Assembly (NCBI GenBank): GCA_022842245.1
Contig: JALHPZ010000025.1
Location: 1 to 64,000 of the forward strand
Source: Gemmataceae bacterium
GTDB taxonomy: Bacteria; Planctomycetota; Planctomycetia; Gemmatales; Gemmataceae
Direction: 5' to 3'
Length of the DNA: 64,000 nt
How positions within the stretch are numbered: the first letter of the stretch is position 1; every line of letters begins with the position of its first letter. Of the stretch, positions 1 through 8,773 are shown piece by piece. The notes under the pieces were generated by a model. That model saw only the letters and a program-made list of their open reading frames with translations, did not search any database and was not told the DNA's origin. Position numbers and translations under genes: made by a program.

Positions 1-2
1 CC

Positions 3-263
3 GGTGGTCGCCGGTTCGATCGACCCCGTCCCGCCGCTCCGGCACCGGCCACCGAAGCTGCGGCCCCCGCCGCGCCCCCGCCGCCGCGCAAGCCGCCCAA
101 ACCGCGACCGGTCGTCAATCTCACCGACGAAAAGAAGAGCGGCAAGGCGGCGTTGAATACGTTTGCCGAACTATCGGCATTCTTCAAGACGCGGGATCCC
201 GAACCGCCGAAGCCGGCCGAGCCGGCACCCGAACCCAAGCCGGACGACAAGCCGGCCGAGTGA
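3..263 (+). CDS. C-terminal end of an unrecognised protein (left-truncated)
   Basis: The open frame enters from the left edge and ends at the TGA at 261-263. The visible 86 residues are low complexity: a Pro/Ala-rich stretch, a Lys/Pro/Arg patch (PPRKPPKPRPVVNLTDEKK), a short ordinary segment (LNTFAELSAFFKTRD) and a Pro/Glu/Lys tail. This looks like the disordered tail of a larger protein. No family can be assigned. A GTG overlapping its stop (GTGA at 260-263) could in principle start the next frame, but a better start for that gene lies at 377. Confidence 0.6.
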   Translation, partial: GGRRFDRPRPAAPAPATEAAAPAAPPPPRKPPKPRPVVNLTDEKKSGKAALNTFAELSAFFKTRDPEPPKPAEPAPEPKPDDKPAE

Positions 264-296
264 TCGCGGCTCCGCCGACATTTTTTCTGAAACGCC

Positions 297-320
297 GATC
301 CTGCACGAAACTGCAGGATC
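297..320. other. Short perfect hairpin ahead of the DUF1549 gene
   Basis: The arms gatcctgca (297-305) and tgcaggatc (312-320) are perfect reverse complements around a 6-base loop. A T6 run lies just upstream (281-286) rather than downstream, so on the plus strand this is not a standard intrinsic terminator. It could act as a terminator for minus-strand reading, or as a leader hairpin. Confidence 0.35.
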
Positions 321-376
321 GTTTGCGTGTTAGTATCCGTAAGCAGTCGAACCCCGTCCGTAGCGGAGTCTCCGCG

Positions 377-2155
377 ATGCGTCGCAAACCGTTGCTCGGC
401 CTGATGTTGCTCTCCGGCATCTTGTTGGCGTCCGTGTCGTTGTCCGGCCATGCCGCGGACGAGAAAGCCGAAAAGGCCAAGGCGAAGGCGAAACTGAAGG
501 AACAGCGCGTGGCAGCGAAGAAGGCCGCCGAAGCCAAGAAGGCCGCGGACGAAAAGACCGCCGCCGAGAAGGAACGCAAGGAAGCGGAGGCCCGTCGCGC
601 CGCCGCCGAGAAGATTCAAAAGGAACGCGAAGCCAAAGGCGAATCGGTCGCGAAGTTCAAGCCGGCCAGCATCGGCAACGGCAAGGACGCGATCGGCGTC
701 GCCCGGTTCATCGATTCGCACATCGACGCCAAACTCGCCGCCGAGAAGGTCCCTGCCTCCCCGGCCAGCACCGACGAGGAATTCCTCCGCCGCGCGTACC
801 TCGACATCACCGGCGTCATCCCGACCGCCGAGCAGGCCAAGTCGTTCCTCGAATCGCAGGATCCCGCCAAGCGCGCCAAACTCGTCGACGAACTCCTCGA
901 ATCCCCCAACTACGGCCGCCACCGTGCCGATCTCTGGATGGGCATTCTCGTCGAGCGGACCTCCGACAATCGGCGGGTCAACTTCGATTCCATGCGGAAG
1001 TGGCTGACCGAGCAATTCGCCGCCAACAAGCCGTGGGACGCGATGGTGAGCGACATCCTCACCGCGACCGGCGATCAGGAGAAGAATCCGGCCGTCGGCT
1101 TCTTCCTCTCGAACAATACGGTCGACAAGATGACGGACGAGACCGCCAAGGCGTTCCTCGGCGTCCAACTCCAGTGCGCCCAATGCCACGACCACAAGTT
1201 CAACGACTGGAAGCAGACGGAATACTGGGCGATGGCGCAGTTCTTCATGAAGGTGCAGGTCGGCGGTCTCGGGAAGGACCAAACGCCCGGCATCCAGGAG
1301 ACGCAGAACGTTCGCCGGAACAAGATGAACCCGCTGCCGGAATCGGCGAAGTCCGTCGAGCCGAAGTTCCTTCAGGGCGAGCATCCGACGGTCGCGAAGA
1401 GCGAGCCGTATCGCCCCGTGCTGGCGAAGTGGATGACCGCGCCGACGAACCCGTTCTTCGCGAAGGCGATGACGAACCGTGTCTGGGCGGAGTTGTTCGG
1501 CCGCGGGATCGTAAACCCCGTGGACGACATGGTCGGCCAGAACCTGCCGTCTCACCCGGAACTGTTAGAGGGCCTCGCGGCCGACTTCGCCGCCAATGGC
1601 TTCGACGTGAAGCACCTGATCCGAAGCATCTGCAACAGCGCCGCCTACGCCCGTTCCAGCAAATCCGTGGGCGGCAACGAAACGGCCGCGCCGCACCTGT
1701 ACGCGAAGCGGTCCGTCCGCGTCCTATCGGCCGAGCAACTCTTCGACAGCCTCGCCGCCGTCACCAAGTTCCAGGACAACGCCAAGGCGCGGGAGAAGGG
1801 CATGAAAGCCGGACCGGCGGGTGCCCGCGAGCGGTTCGTCAACTTCTTCCTCGCCGGCGCCGAGATGGTGAACCCGGTGGAGTACGAGGCCGGCATACCG
1901 CAGGCCCTCAAGCTCATGAACTCGCGCCAGACGGGCACGGCCAATCCGGCGATCGTCCGAGCCATCGTCGGCTCGACGCGCGGCACCGAGGCCATCGAGA
2001 AGATCTACCTCGCCGCACTTTCCCGCCGCCCCACCCCGGCCGAGTCCGATCGGCTCGCGAAGTACCTCGACACGAGCAGTGGCCTCTCGCAGGACGCCCT
2101 CGGCGACGTGGTCTGGGCCGTCCTGAACAGCAGCGAATTCACCTTGAACCGTTAA
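377..2155 (+). CDS. Secreted DUF1549/DUF1553 planctomycete protein
   Basis: A protein of 592 residues. I start it at the ATG at 377, which gives a clean signal peptide (MRRKPLLGLMLLSGILLASV, Ala-rich cleavage region); the frame stays open upstream to a GTG at 260, but that extension is not signal-like. After the signal comes a Lys/Glu/Ala-rich, probably coiled-coil stretch (residues about 25-90), then the DUF1549 domain with CAQCHDHKF near residue 267, and then DUF1553 to the C-terminus. The family is abundant in planctomycetes and often sits beside DUF1501 genes, as here (next gene 55 bp downstream). The biochemical function of these domains is not established. The Cys-x-x-Cys-His motif looks haem-like but is the conserved DUF1549 motif, so haem binding is not assured. 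Confidence 0.9.
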   Translation: MRRKPLLGLMLLSGILLASVSLSGHAADEKAEKAKAKAKLKEQRVAAKKAAEAKKAADEKTAAEKERKEAEARRAAAEKIQKEREAKGESVAKFKPASIGNGKDAIGVARFIDSHIDAKLAAEKVPASPASTDEEFLRRAYLDITGVIPTAEQAKSFLESQDPAKRAKLVDELLESPNYGRHRADLWMGILVERTSDNRRVNFDSMRKWLTEQFAANKPWDAMVSDILTATGDQEKNPAVGFFLSNNTVDKMTDETAKAFLGVQLQCAQCHDHKFNDWKQTEYWAMAQFFMKVQVGGLGKDQTPGIQETQNVRRNKMNPLPESAKSVEPKFLQGEHPTVAKSEPYRPVLAKWMTAPTNPFFAKAMTNRVWAELFGRGIVNPVDDMVGQNLPSHPELLEGLAADFAANGFDVKHLIRSICNSAAYARSSKSVGGNETAAPHLYAKRSVRVLSAEQLFDSLAAVTKFQDNAKAREKGMKAGPAGARERFVNFFLAGAEMVNPVEYEAGIPQALKLMNSRQTGTANPAIVRAIVGSTRGTEAIEKIYLAALSRRPTPAESDRLAKYLDTSSGLSQDALGDVVWAVLNSSEFTLNR

Positions 2156-2210
2156 GCGTTCCCGCGTCGCGGCGAAACGATCCTTCGACATTCCCAAACG
2201 GGGTTTCCCC

Positions 2211-3488
2211 ATGTTCTCATCCCGATTGACCGAGCGCACCCGGCGCGAAGTACTGCAACTGACCTCCGCCGGCGTGTTCGCCGGGTCGCTCTCCGGCTGG
2301 ATGCCGCTGCTCGCGAGGGAAGCCGCCAAATCGCCGGTGAAGAAGCACAAGAGCTGCATCCTGCTGTTCATGGATGGCGGTCCCACTCACAAGGACACGT
2401 GGGACCTCAAGCCCGACAGCAAGGGCGCCGGCGAATTCAAGCCGATCAAGACCTCCGCGCCCGGCATCGAGATCAGCGAGCACCTGCCGAAGGTCGCGCA
2501 GCACATGCATCGCGGCGTCATCGTTCGCGGCATGAGCAGCCCCGAAGGGGCCCACGGCCGCGCCAAATACTTCGCCCACACCGGATTCCGGGAAGGACAA
2601 GGCGGCGTCGTGTATCCGAGTCTCGGCTCGATCGTCTCGCAGCAACTCGGCAGTTCCGAAGCCACCGTCCCCAACTTCGTCTCCATCGCCGGCCGCACCT
2701 ACGGCTCCGGCTTCCTCGGCCCCAAGCACCAGCCGCTGCAGGTCCAGAACGCCTCGGCCGGCGTCGAAGACCTCAAAGCCCTCGTCTCGAACACGCAATT
2801 CGAGAAGCGGGTCGGACTGCTGAAGGAAATGGAAGACGCCTTCCATCGCGAATACAAGGTGGATCCCGCCAACGATCACAAGACCACCTACGAACGCGCT
2901 GTCGCCCTCATGAAGTCGAAGGAATCGAAGGCGTTCGACCTAACGCAGGAACCGTCGGCGTCCCGCTCCAAGTACGGCAGCGGCAAGTTCGCCGACGGCG
3001 TGCTGATGGCGCGCCGGTTGGTCGAAGTCGGCGTTCCGTTCGTCGAGGTCGGCCTCGGCGGTTGGGACACCCACCAGGACAACTTCGACCGCGTCAAAAA
3101 GCTCTCCGGCGAGGTGGACGCCGCCCTCTCGGCGCTGCTCGCCGATCTCGCCGACCGCGGCCTGCTCGACAGCACGCTGGTGATCTGGATGGGCGAGTTC
3201 GGCCGCACGCCGCACATCAACACCCGCGGCGCGAAGCCCGGCCGCGACCACTACCCGCGGGCTTGGAGCCTCGCCATGTTCGGCGGTGGCCTCAAGGGAG
3301 GCCGGACAATCGGCAAAACCGACAAGGAAGGCGCCGAAGTCGTCGAACGGAAGACTTCCGTCCAGGACTTCCTCGCCACGACGTGCGAACTCCTTGGCAT
3401 CGACCATGCCAAGGAGAACATCACCCCGACGGGCCGCCCCATCAAGCTCGTCGATAAGCCGAACCCGTTCACGAAGGACGTGGTTTGA
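2211..3488 (+). CDS. Secreted DUF1501 protein
   Basis: A protein of 425 residues from the ATG at 2211. The N-terminus (TERTRREVLQLTSAGVFAG) has a twin-arginine-like motif and hydrophobic stretch, fitting Tat export. The body has typical DUF1501 features: FMDGGPTHKDTWDLKP, the HGRAKYFAHTGFREGQGG segment, GGWDTHQDNFDRVK, a WMGEFGRTPHIN block near residue 325 and a HYPRAWSLAMFGGG block. DUF1501 is related to alkaline-phosphatase/sulfatase folds, but its substrate is unknown. It follows the DUF1549/1553 gene at 55 bp on the same strand, the standard planctomycete pair, so co-expression and a shared envelope role are likely. Confidence 0.92.
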   Translation: MFSSRLTERTRREVLQLTSAGVFAGSLSGWMPLLAREAAKSPVKKHKSCILLFMDGGPTHKDTWDLKPDSKGAGEFKPIKTSAPGIEISEHLPKVAQHMHRGVIVRGMSSPEGAHGRAKYFAHTGFREGQGGVVYPSLGSIVSQQLGSSEATVPNFVSIAGRTYGSGFLGPKHQPLQVQNASAGVEDLKALVSNTQFEKRVGLLKEMEDAFHREYKVDPANDHKTTYERAVALMKSKESKAFDLTQEPSASRSKYGSGKFADGVLMARRLVEVGVPFVEVGLGGWDTHQDNFDRVKKLSGEVDAALSALLADLADRGLLDSTLVIWMGEFGRTPHINTRGAKPGRDHYPRAWSLAMFGGGLKGGRTIGKTDKEGAEVVERKTSVQDFLATTCELLGIDHAKENITPTGRPIKLVDKPNPFTKDVV

Positions 3489-3594
3489 CCCACGGCCAGA
3501 CCGTCAAATTCGTTCAAGCGGCCGGGTCCACCCCGGCCGCGCGGCGTTTCGCCCCGATCCGAATTGTTGGGTTTCCCGATTCCGGTTCGTAACG

Positions 3595-3600
3595 TATACT
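3595..3600 (+). promoter_or_regulatory. Possible -10 element of the metallophosphoesterase gene
   Basis: TATACT lies 51 bp upstream of the GTG start at 3652, in a 163-bp gap between two plus-strand genes. No convincing -35 hexamer sits at 16-18 bp, so this is only a suggestion that the gene has its own promoter. Confidence 0.3.
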
Positions 3601-3651
3601 TGAGCGATTGTCCCACCACTGCGCACCGACCCGTCGCGGGAGTAGCCCGGC

Positions 3652-4404
3652 GTGAAGAAGGCTTTGATCAGCGATATCCACGGTAATCTGGAAGCCCTGG
3701 AGGCGGTCCTCGCGGATATCAAGTCCATGAGCATTACCGAGATCTATTGTCTCGGCGATGTGGTCGGTTACGGCCCCAACCCGCGAGAATGCATCGACCT
3801 GATCATGCGCGACTGCAAGCAGGTGCTGCTCGGCAACCACGACCAAGGGGCGATGTTCGACCCGGACGGATTCAACCAGGCGGCGGAAAAGGCGATCTTC
3901 TGGACCCGCGCCCAACTCGAAGCCGGCAGCGAACCCCGCACCACCCGCGAGAAACGTTGGGAGTTCCTCGCCGACCGCCCCCGTTCCATCAAGGAGAACG
4001 GCTTCCTCTACGTCCACGGCTCCGCGCGCAATCCGCTCAACGAATACGTCTTCCCCGAAGACATCTACAACGCCCGCAAGATGGAGCGCATCTTCTCGCT
4101 CGTCGAGAAGTACTGCTTCCAGGGCCACACCCACGTGCCCGGCATCTTCACCGAGAACATGCAGTTCCTCAGCCCCGACGACGTCGGGCAGGCGTATCAA
4201 CTCGACGACAAGAAGACGCTGTGCAACGTGGGGTCCGTCGGCCAGCCGCGCGACGGCAACCCGAAGGCGTGCTACGTGCTGCTGGAAAACAACATCATCA
4301 ACTTCCGACGCGTCGAATACGACTGGAAGAAGACCCGCGACAAGATCTACGCCATTCCCGACCTCGACAACTTCCTCGGCGACCGGCTCGGCGAAGGCCG
4401 CTGA
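3652..4404 (+). CDS. Metallophosphoesterase (calcineurin-like)
   Basis: A protein of 250 residues starting at GTG 3652. All metal-binding motifs are visible in order: SDIHGN (residues 7-12), GDVVGYG (about 35-41), GNHD (about 62-65), and GHTHVPG (about 158-164). There is no signal peptide, so the enzyme is cytosolic. The layout resembles the YfcE/DiaD-like group of small phosphodiesterases or phosphatases, but the substrate cannot be read from sequence. The gene stands alone. Downstream a large hairpin separates it from the convergent vWA gene. Confidence 0.9.
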   Translation: MKKALISDIHGNLEALEAVLADIKSMSITEIYCLGDVVGYGPNPRECIDLIMRDCKQVLLGNHDQGAMFDPDGFNQAAEKAIFWTRAQLEAGSEPRTTREKRWEFLADRPRSIKENGFLYVHGSARNPLNEYVFPEDIYNARKMERIFSLVEKYCFQGHTHVPGIFTENMQFLSPDDVGQAYQLDDKKTLCNVGSVGQPRDGNPKACYVLLENNIINFRRVEYDWKKTRDKIYAIPDLDNFLGDRLGEGR

Positions 4405-4452
4405 CGCCGAACTCCGTTCGCACTTCCAGACCGATCTTAGTCGCGATCGTCC

Positions 4453-4537
4453 GTAGGGCGGGTCAAGGCTTTGCGCCGACCCGCCGACTCACTGCAATCC
4501 GGCCGGCGAGTCGGTGCAAAGCCTTGACCCGCCCTAC
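4453..4537. repeat. Long inverted repeat between convergent genes
   Basis: A 22-bp outer arm (4453-4474) is perfectly complementary to 4516-4537. Inside it a second 7-bp pair (ccgactc at 4484-4490, gagtcgg at 4508-4514) closes a loop of 17 bases. It fills the gap between the metallophosphoesterase stop (4404) and the vWA stop (4548). There is no T-run, so it is either a bidirectional terminator of unusual form or a copy of a dispersed palindromic repeat. Confidence 0.75.
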
Positions 4538-4547
4538 ACCGCGACCG

Positions 4548-6773
4548 TCAGCCCGGTCGGCGGTAAAATCGGTTCGCCAGCCAGCTCTCGCCGCACAGCA
4601 GGAACAGCACCGCGATCAGCAGCCACGGGAACAAGTCCAGCGGCTGGTTGAATTTCGTTGTCAGCACCTCGCGCAGTTTCACATCCTTCGCCAAAGGCAC
4701 GACGCTTTTGGGGCCGAGGACGCCCTCGATCGTCTCCTCGGGTACCTTCGTGAGGTTCCATTCCTCGGTCGGCACGTTGAGCGCGAAACCGTCACGCCAG
4801 GAGCCACCCTCGAGCGCCACGGCGAAGTGCCCCGGCGTGGCGGTCCGGTTCGGCGGCAAGCGCACCTCGGTCTGGCCCTCGCCCAACTCCAGTTCCGCGT
4901 CGCGGCCGCTGATGCCGCGACCCTCGAAGAGCAGTTTCGTCCCTTTCTTCACGCCCCCCTTCGGCAACGGCACCGCGATCGGTTGGCCGGTGGCGAAGTT
5001 GAAGTTGGCGTCCGACGGATCGCCGCAAAGGTACCGCAGCAGCAGGTTCGGAAAGACCACGATCCAGGACGTGTCGAACGCCCAATAATTGTTCCAGGTC
5101 TTGCCGCCCTCGACGGGTGTCTCGAGTGGAGTCGTGAGCAGGAGCACGCGACCGCGACGCGTGCCGATGCCGCGTTCCAGCACGGCCGGTCGGCGGGCGT
5201 TCGGTTCGTCGGAGTCGTCGTATCGGACGACGACCGTGCCTTCCGGAAGCGGTTCGAAATCCCAGAATTGCCAGGCCCGGCGCGGGTTCACGATGACATC
5301 GACGCCGCCCTTGAGTTTCCAATCGCGGAACGGCGCGAGCATCGGGTGGCGCAGCGCGGCATCGTCGAGCAGCCACGTGGCACCGGCCCGACGGGGATCC
5401 GCGGCGGGTCGGTCGGCCAGGGACACTTCATAATTCTGTGCCTTGAGCGCCGCCGGCAGCAGGCGTGCGGCGGCCTCGGTCGTCGCGCGGTAGGCATCCG
5501 GCTTCACGGCCATGCCCGGCATCACGAGCAGTTGTCCGCCCGATTCCACATACGGCAGCAGTTTCGGCCAGAGCGGGGCCGGGTCCAGCACGGCCAGCAC
5601 GCACACCGCCTCGTAGCCCGCCAGCGGCGGCAGTTCCTCCGTCGACTTGCGCACCACGCAGGCGAACTCGCCCTTCGCGTCGTGCGCCTCCTTCCAGAAG
5701 TTCGCGTCGGCGGGGTCGTCCGCGAGCACAAGGACCCGGCGCGGTTCCGCGACCTTGAACGCGAAGTACCGCACGTTGTCGGCTTCGAGGTTGTCCGGGG
5801 TCTCCAGGCTGAATTCGATCTGGTGGAGGCCGGGCGGGAGCCGGCGGCCGTCGAACGTGAACGCGACGGCGGCGGCACCGCCGGCGGGCACTTTCACGAT
5901 CTTCCGTTCGACGAGATTCTCGACGGTCGACACCTTCGCGATCACGGTCGCCTCGACGCCTTCGCCCGCTGCCGTCACCGTTGCGTTCACGGTCACCGGT
6001 TCGTCCTTCGGCACGATCTGCGGCTTCATCTCCACGGCCGAGATCGCCACGTTCGACGGCGCGTCGATCCCCACGTCGAGGAACAGGTGCGCCACCGGCG
6101 GCACGGGGATCGTGTCCCGCAGCTTCGCGAGGTCCTCACCGCGGGTCGCATCCCAGCACGCGGCCGTGCGGTCGGAGAAGACCGCGACGAGGCGCGGCAT
6201 CGGTTCGGAGGCATCCGCCTCGGCATCCACGGTGCGGAGCAACTGGTACGCCGTCGCGAGCGCCGTCGTCACAGGCACGGCGACGCCGCGAGGTTCCTTC
6301 AGATCCTCGATCTTCCGTCGCGCATCCGCAACGGAGAGTTCCCATCCGCCCCCGGGTTCCGCCGGATCGAGCACGGCCACGCGCGACGTCGACGGTAGAT
6401 CGTCCAGCAACTCCAGGGCACGCCGCTTCGCTTCGGCCAGTCGCGTGCGGTCGTTCGAGACATAACCCATGCTCGGCGACGCGTCGAGGATGAAGACGGC
6501 GGCCACGGGTTGTTCGCCGCCGAAGTTCAGCCCGCCCAGCGTGCCGGCGAGTTGGGGTTGATAGAGAGCGAGGCCGAACAGCGCGATCAGCAGCACTCGA
6601 AGGAGCAGCAGCAGGAAATGCCGCAGGCGCATCTTGCGCTGGTTGATCTTCCGGCGCTTTTCGAGGAAGCGGATGGCGGGGAACAGGAGTCGCTTCGGTT
6701 CCTGCTTCAGGATGAGGTGAAGCAGAACCGGCAACCCGACGAGTGCGGCCGTGGCGATCAGGATCGCGTGCAT
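4548..6773 (-). CDS. BatA/vWA membrane protein
   Basis: A protein of 741 residues from the ATG at 6773. The N-terminus is the BatA-type module: one helix (residues 1-22), a basic loop (KRLLFPAIRFLEKRRKINQR), and a second helix (about 50-72). A von Willebrand A domain follows with the metal-site motif DASPSMG at about residue 97. The middle (about 365-440) resembles class-I glutamine-amidotransferase-like folds often found in these proteins. One transmembrane helix (PWLLIAVLFLLCG) closes the C-terminus. The gene starts 25 bp after the ECF sigma stop, so the two are probably one transcript. Related BatA proteins work with MoxR ATPases, but none is encoded nearby. Confidence 0.88.
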   Translation of the reverse strand: MHAILIATAALVGLPVLLHLILKQEPKRLLFPAIRFLEKRRKINQRKMRLRHFLLLLLRVLLIALFGLALYQPQLAGTLGGLNFGGEQPVAAVFILDASPSMGYVSNDRTRLAEAKRRALELLDDLPSTSRVAVLDPAEPGGGWELSVADARRKIEDLKEPRGVAVPVTTALATAYQLLRTVDAEADASEPMPRLVAVFSDRTAACWDATRGEDLAKLRDTIPVPPVAHLFLDVGIDAPSNVAISAVEMKPQIVPKDEPVTVNATVTAAGEGVEATVIAKVSTVENLVERKIVKVPAGGAAAVAFTFDGRRLPPGLHQIEFSLETPDNLEADNVRYFAFKVAEPRRVLVLADDPADANFWKEAHDAKGEFACVVRKSTEELPPLAGYEAVCVLAVLDPAPLWPKLLPYVESGGQLLVMPGMAVKPDAYRATTEAAARLLPAALKAQNYEVSLADRPAADPRRAGATWLLDDAALRHPMLAPFRDWKLKGGVDVIVNPRRAWQFWDFEPLPEGTVVVRYDDSDEPNARRPAVLERGIGTRRGRVLLLTTPLETPVEGGKTWNNYWAFDTSWIVVFPNLLLRYLCGDPSDANFNFATGQPIAVPLPKGGVKKGTKLLFEGRGISGRDAELELGEGQTEVRLPPNRTATPGHFAVALEGGSWRDGFALNVPTEEWNLTKVPEETIEGVLGPKSVVPLAKDVKLREVLTTKFNQPLDLFPWLLIAVLFLLCGESWLANRFYRRPG

Positions 6774-6798
6774 GCGGGAATTGTAGTCGCTCGACGGC

Positions 6799-7461
6799 TT
6801 ACTTCGATTCGCCGGTCTTCACTTCCGTTCGCCGCGCCTCGCGAAGGTCGCTTGCGGACAGGACCGGAATGTCCGTACCGCTGTGCCGGCGGTACTTGCG
6901 CAGCTTTTCGCGCGCCCGGCTGAGAACGGCGCCGATGGTGTTCACCGGTACGCCGGTCTCGGTGCTGATCTCCTCGTAGGTGCGCCCTTCGAGATAGAAC
7001 AGCCGGACAATCTCCCGCTCCTTGCCGGAGAGTTTGCGGAGCAGGCGATCGACTTCGTCGAGCCGTTCGAGGCTCTTGATCTCGGCGATGGAGCCTTCGT
7101 TGGAATCGGGCACGTCGTCCACGCGGGCTTCGCCCTTGCGGATCGCCTCGCGGACCGCCTGTCGGCGCGTCAGTTCGTGGACGCAGATCCGCCGTGCGAT
7201 GACGGTCAGGTAGGTCGAGAGGCTGGCGTTGCCGCGGAACTGCCGCAGCACTTTGTAGTCGTCCGCGACGATCTGGAGCAGTACCTCCGCGGCGATGTCC
7301 TCCACATCTTCCGCGTTGACCTTGGCGCTGCGCAGGTGCGCGGTGTAACCGATGACGTGATAGATGAGGCTGAGGTAGCGGTCGACGAAATCGTTCCATG
7401 CGCCGGACTGCTTCTTCAGGCAGCGATGCAGGAGATCACGGTCGACCGGTGTGAGTGCCAC
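6799..7461 (-). CDS. ECF-type RNA polymerase sigma factor
   Basis: A protein of 220 residues. The GTG at 7461 is chosen because GGAGG lies 7 bases upstream and the product begins directly with the sigma region 2 helix; the frame stays open further upstream over repeats but lacks a good start. Region 2 spans about 10-95 (AWNDFVDRYLSLIYHVI, DVEDIAAEVLLQIVADDYKVLRQFRGNASLSTYL in pieces). Region 4 spans about 140-195 (LSGKEREIVRLFYLEGRTY, then EEISTETGVPVNTIGAVLSR). No zinc-finger anti-sigma gene is adjacent. The vWA gene follows at 25 bp, suggesting regulation of, or by, that membrane protein. Confidence 0.93.
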   Translation of the reverse strand: MALTPVDRDLLHRCLKKQSGAWNDFVDRYLSLIYHVIGYTAHLRSAKVNAEDVEDIAAEVLLQIVADDYKVLRQFRGNASLSTYLTVIARRICVHELTRRQAVREAIRKGEARVDDVPDSNEGSIAEIKSLERLDEVDRLLRKLSGKEREIVRLFYLEGRTYEEISTETGVPVNTIGAVLSRAREKLRKYRRHSGTDIPVLSASDLREARRTEVKTGESK

Positions 7462-7750
7462 GGGTCCGCCTCCGGGGGTACTCTTTACCCTAGCCGAGAA
7501 ACCGCAAGACCTCAATGGGGGGAATCGCGATCCCGTTCGTTCCGGCGTCCGGGAGTTCCGGGTTCTCCGGCGCCGCGCGGCAATTTGCGCCGGTCGCGCC
7601 CGTCCCGCCGGTCGCGCCCGTCTCGCCGGTGGCGTCGGCGGGGGCTTCCCGATTTCGCTTCCCTTGCCCCGGTTCGCCGCGATTCCCGGTAAGCGCCGGC
7701 CGATTTTCCCGGTACGGCGTGCGGGAGATGCACGCACCGGAGGCATACGG
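7462..7750. other. Divergent intergenic region with 18-bp tandem repeats
   Basis: This region separates the sigma gene (minus) from the DUF1573 gene (plus). At 7589-7606 and 7607-7624 there are two 18-bp copies of gccggtcgcgcccgtcyc (y marks the one differing base), followed by a partial third at 7625-7636. Frames across it give only low-complexity Pro/Val/Ala or Gly/Thr products and no good start, so I treat it as non-coding. Confidence 0.6.
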
Positions 7751-8764
7751 ATGGCACGCACCTGGATCGGACTCGTCACGTTGGGGCTGGTACCATTGGC
7801 GCTCGCGGCGCAACCGTACCCGTCGGCCGGCACACCCGGCGTTTTCGTGCCCTGGGCCAACAAATTGTTCAAGAAGGACAATCCGCCCGCGGTCATCGTC
7901 CACGACTTCGGCACCGTGCCCCACGGCACGCTCCTCACCCACAAGTTCACCTTCACGAACATCTACGACGTCCCGATGCAGATCATCGACGTCCGCAAGA
8001 GCTGCACCTGCCTCGACGCCGACCCGCCGCAGAAGGTTCTTCAGCCGCACGAGTCGGCCGAGATCGTACTGACGATGAACGCCGCGAAGTTCAACGGCCC
8101 CAACGCGCAGACCTTTTACCTGACGTTCGGGCCGCAGTACGTGTCGACGGCGGTGATCCGCGTGCAGGCGAACAGCCGCGCGGATGTGCAGTTGACGCCG
8201 GGCTACGTCAACTTCGGCGTGGTGCCGCAGGGGACGAAATCGTCGCAGGCGGTGACGGTGCGTTACGTGGGCACGAAACGGGATTGGAAGATCACCGAAG
8301 TCGTGAAGCCGGCCGGGCCGTTCGACGTAGAACTGACGGCGGGGAAAGGCTCGGACTTCCAGATCACCGTCGGTCTGAAGGCCGACGCCGCCCCCGGCGC
8401 GATCCTTGAGCCAATTACCCTGAAGACAAACGACCCGACCGCGTCGCAGTTGCAGTTCAATGTGGCCGCCGTCGTCCAGGCCCCCATTTCCGTCGCGCCC
8501 GAGAAGGTGAAGTTCGAGGGCGTGAAACTCGGCGAAGAGGCGACCAAAAAGGTGATCCTGCGATCCACCAAGTCGTTCAAGGTGGAGGCGGTCGCCGACT
8601 CCGGCGACGGCCTGACGGTCGAACCGTTCCCCGCGGCGGCGCCGGTGCAGATCGTCACCGTCAAGTTCAAGCCCGTCGGCATCGGCAGCTGGAAGCGCGA
8701 ACTGAAGATCAAGACCGACATTGGCGAAGCGCCGCTGACGGTCGAACTCGAAGCCGTGCCGTAA
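7751..8764 (+). CDS. Secreted DUF1573 protein
   Basis: A protein of 337 residues from the ATG at 7751; the open frame extends upstream through repeats, but this ATG starts a proper signal peptide (MARTWIGLVTLGLVPLALAA). The DUF1573 hallmark is present near residues 50-105: HDFGTVPHGTLLTHKFTFTN, then SCTCLDADPP and an ESAEIVLTMN segment. At least two more immunoglobulin-like beta domains follow (VNFGVVPQGT, VKFEGVKLGEE). These proteins are periplasmic or surface beta-sandwich proteins of unknown role. The stop lies only 9 bp from the stop of the convergent neighbour. Confidence 0.88.
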   Translation: MARTWIGLVTLGLVPLALAAQPYPSAGTPGVFVPWANKLFKKDNPPAVIVHDFGTVPHGTLLTHKFTFTNIYDVPMQIIDVRKSCTCLDADPPQKVLQPHESAEIVLTMNAAKFNGPNAQTFYLTFGPQYVSTAVIRVQANSRADVQLTPGYVNFGVVPQGTKSSQAVTVRYVGTKRDWKITEVVKPAGPFDVELTAGKGSDFQITVGLKADAAPGAILEPITLKTNDPTASQLQFNVAAVVQAPISVAPEKVKFEGVKLGEEATKKVILRSTKSFKVEAVADSGDGLTVEPFPAAAPVQIVTVKFKPVGIGSWKRELKIKTDIGEAPLTVELEAVP

Positions 8765-8773
8765 GAGTCTCGA

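Noticed and set aside
260..376. N-terminal extension of the DUF1549 gene from a GTG that overlaps the upstream stop
   Set aside because: The 4-base overlap looks like coupling, but the added 39 residues are not signal-like and cover a hairpin, while the ATG at 377 gives a clear signal peptide.
1175..1189. Haem-c site in the first DUF1549 protein
   Set aside because: CAQCH is the invariant DUF1549 motif, and no distal ligand or cytochrome fold is evident, so I do not call it a cytochrome.
3747..6398. An 883-residue plus-strand open frame across the phosphoesterase and vWA genes
   Set aside because: It is Arg/His-rich shadow sequence that crosses two real genes on opposite strands, plus their intergenic hairpin.
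7490..8050. Collagen-like Gly-x-Thr repeat protein on the minus strand
   Set aside because: The pattern comes from translation of the 18-bp DNA repeats and continues into the frame opposite DUF1573; the sigma gene starts with a good ribosome site downstream of it.
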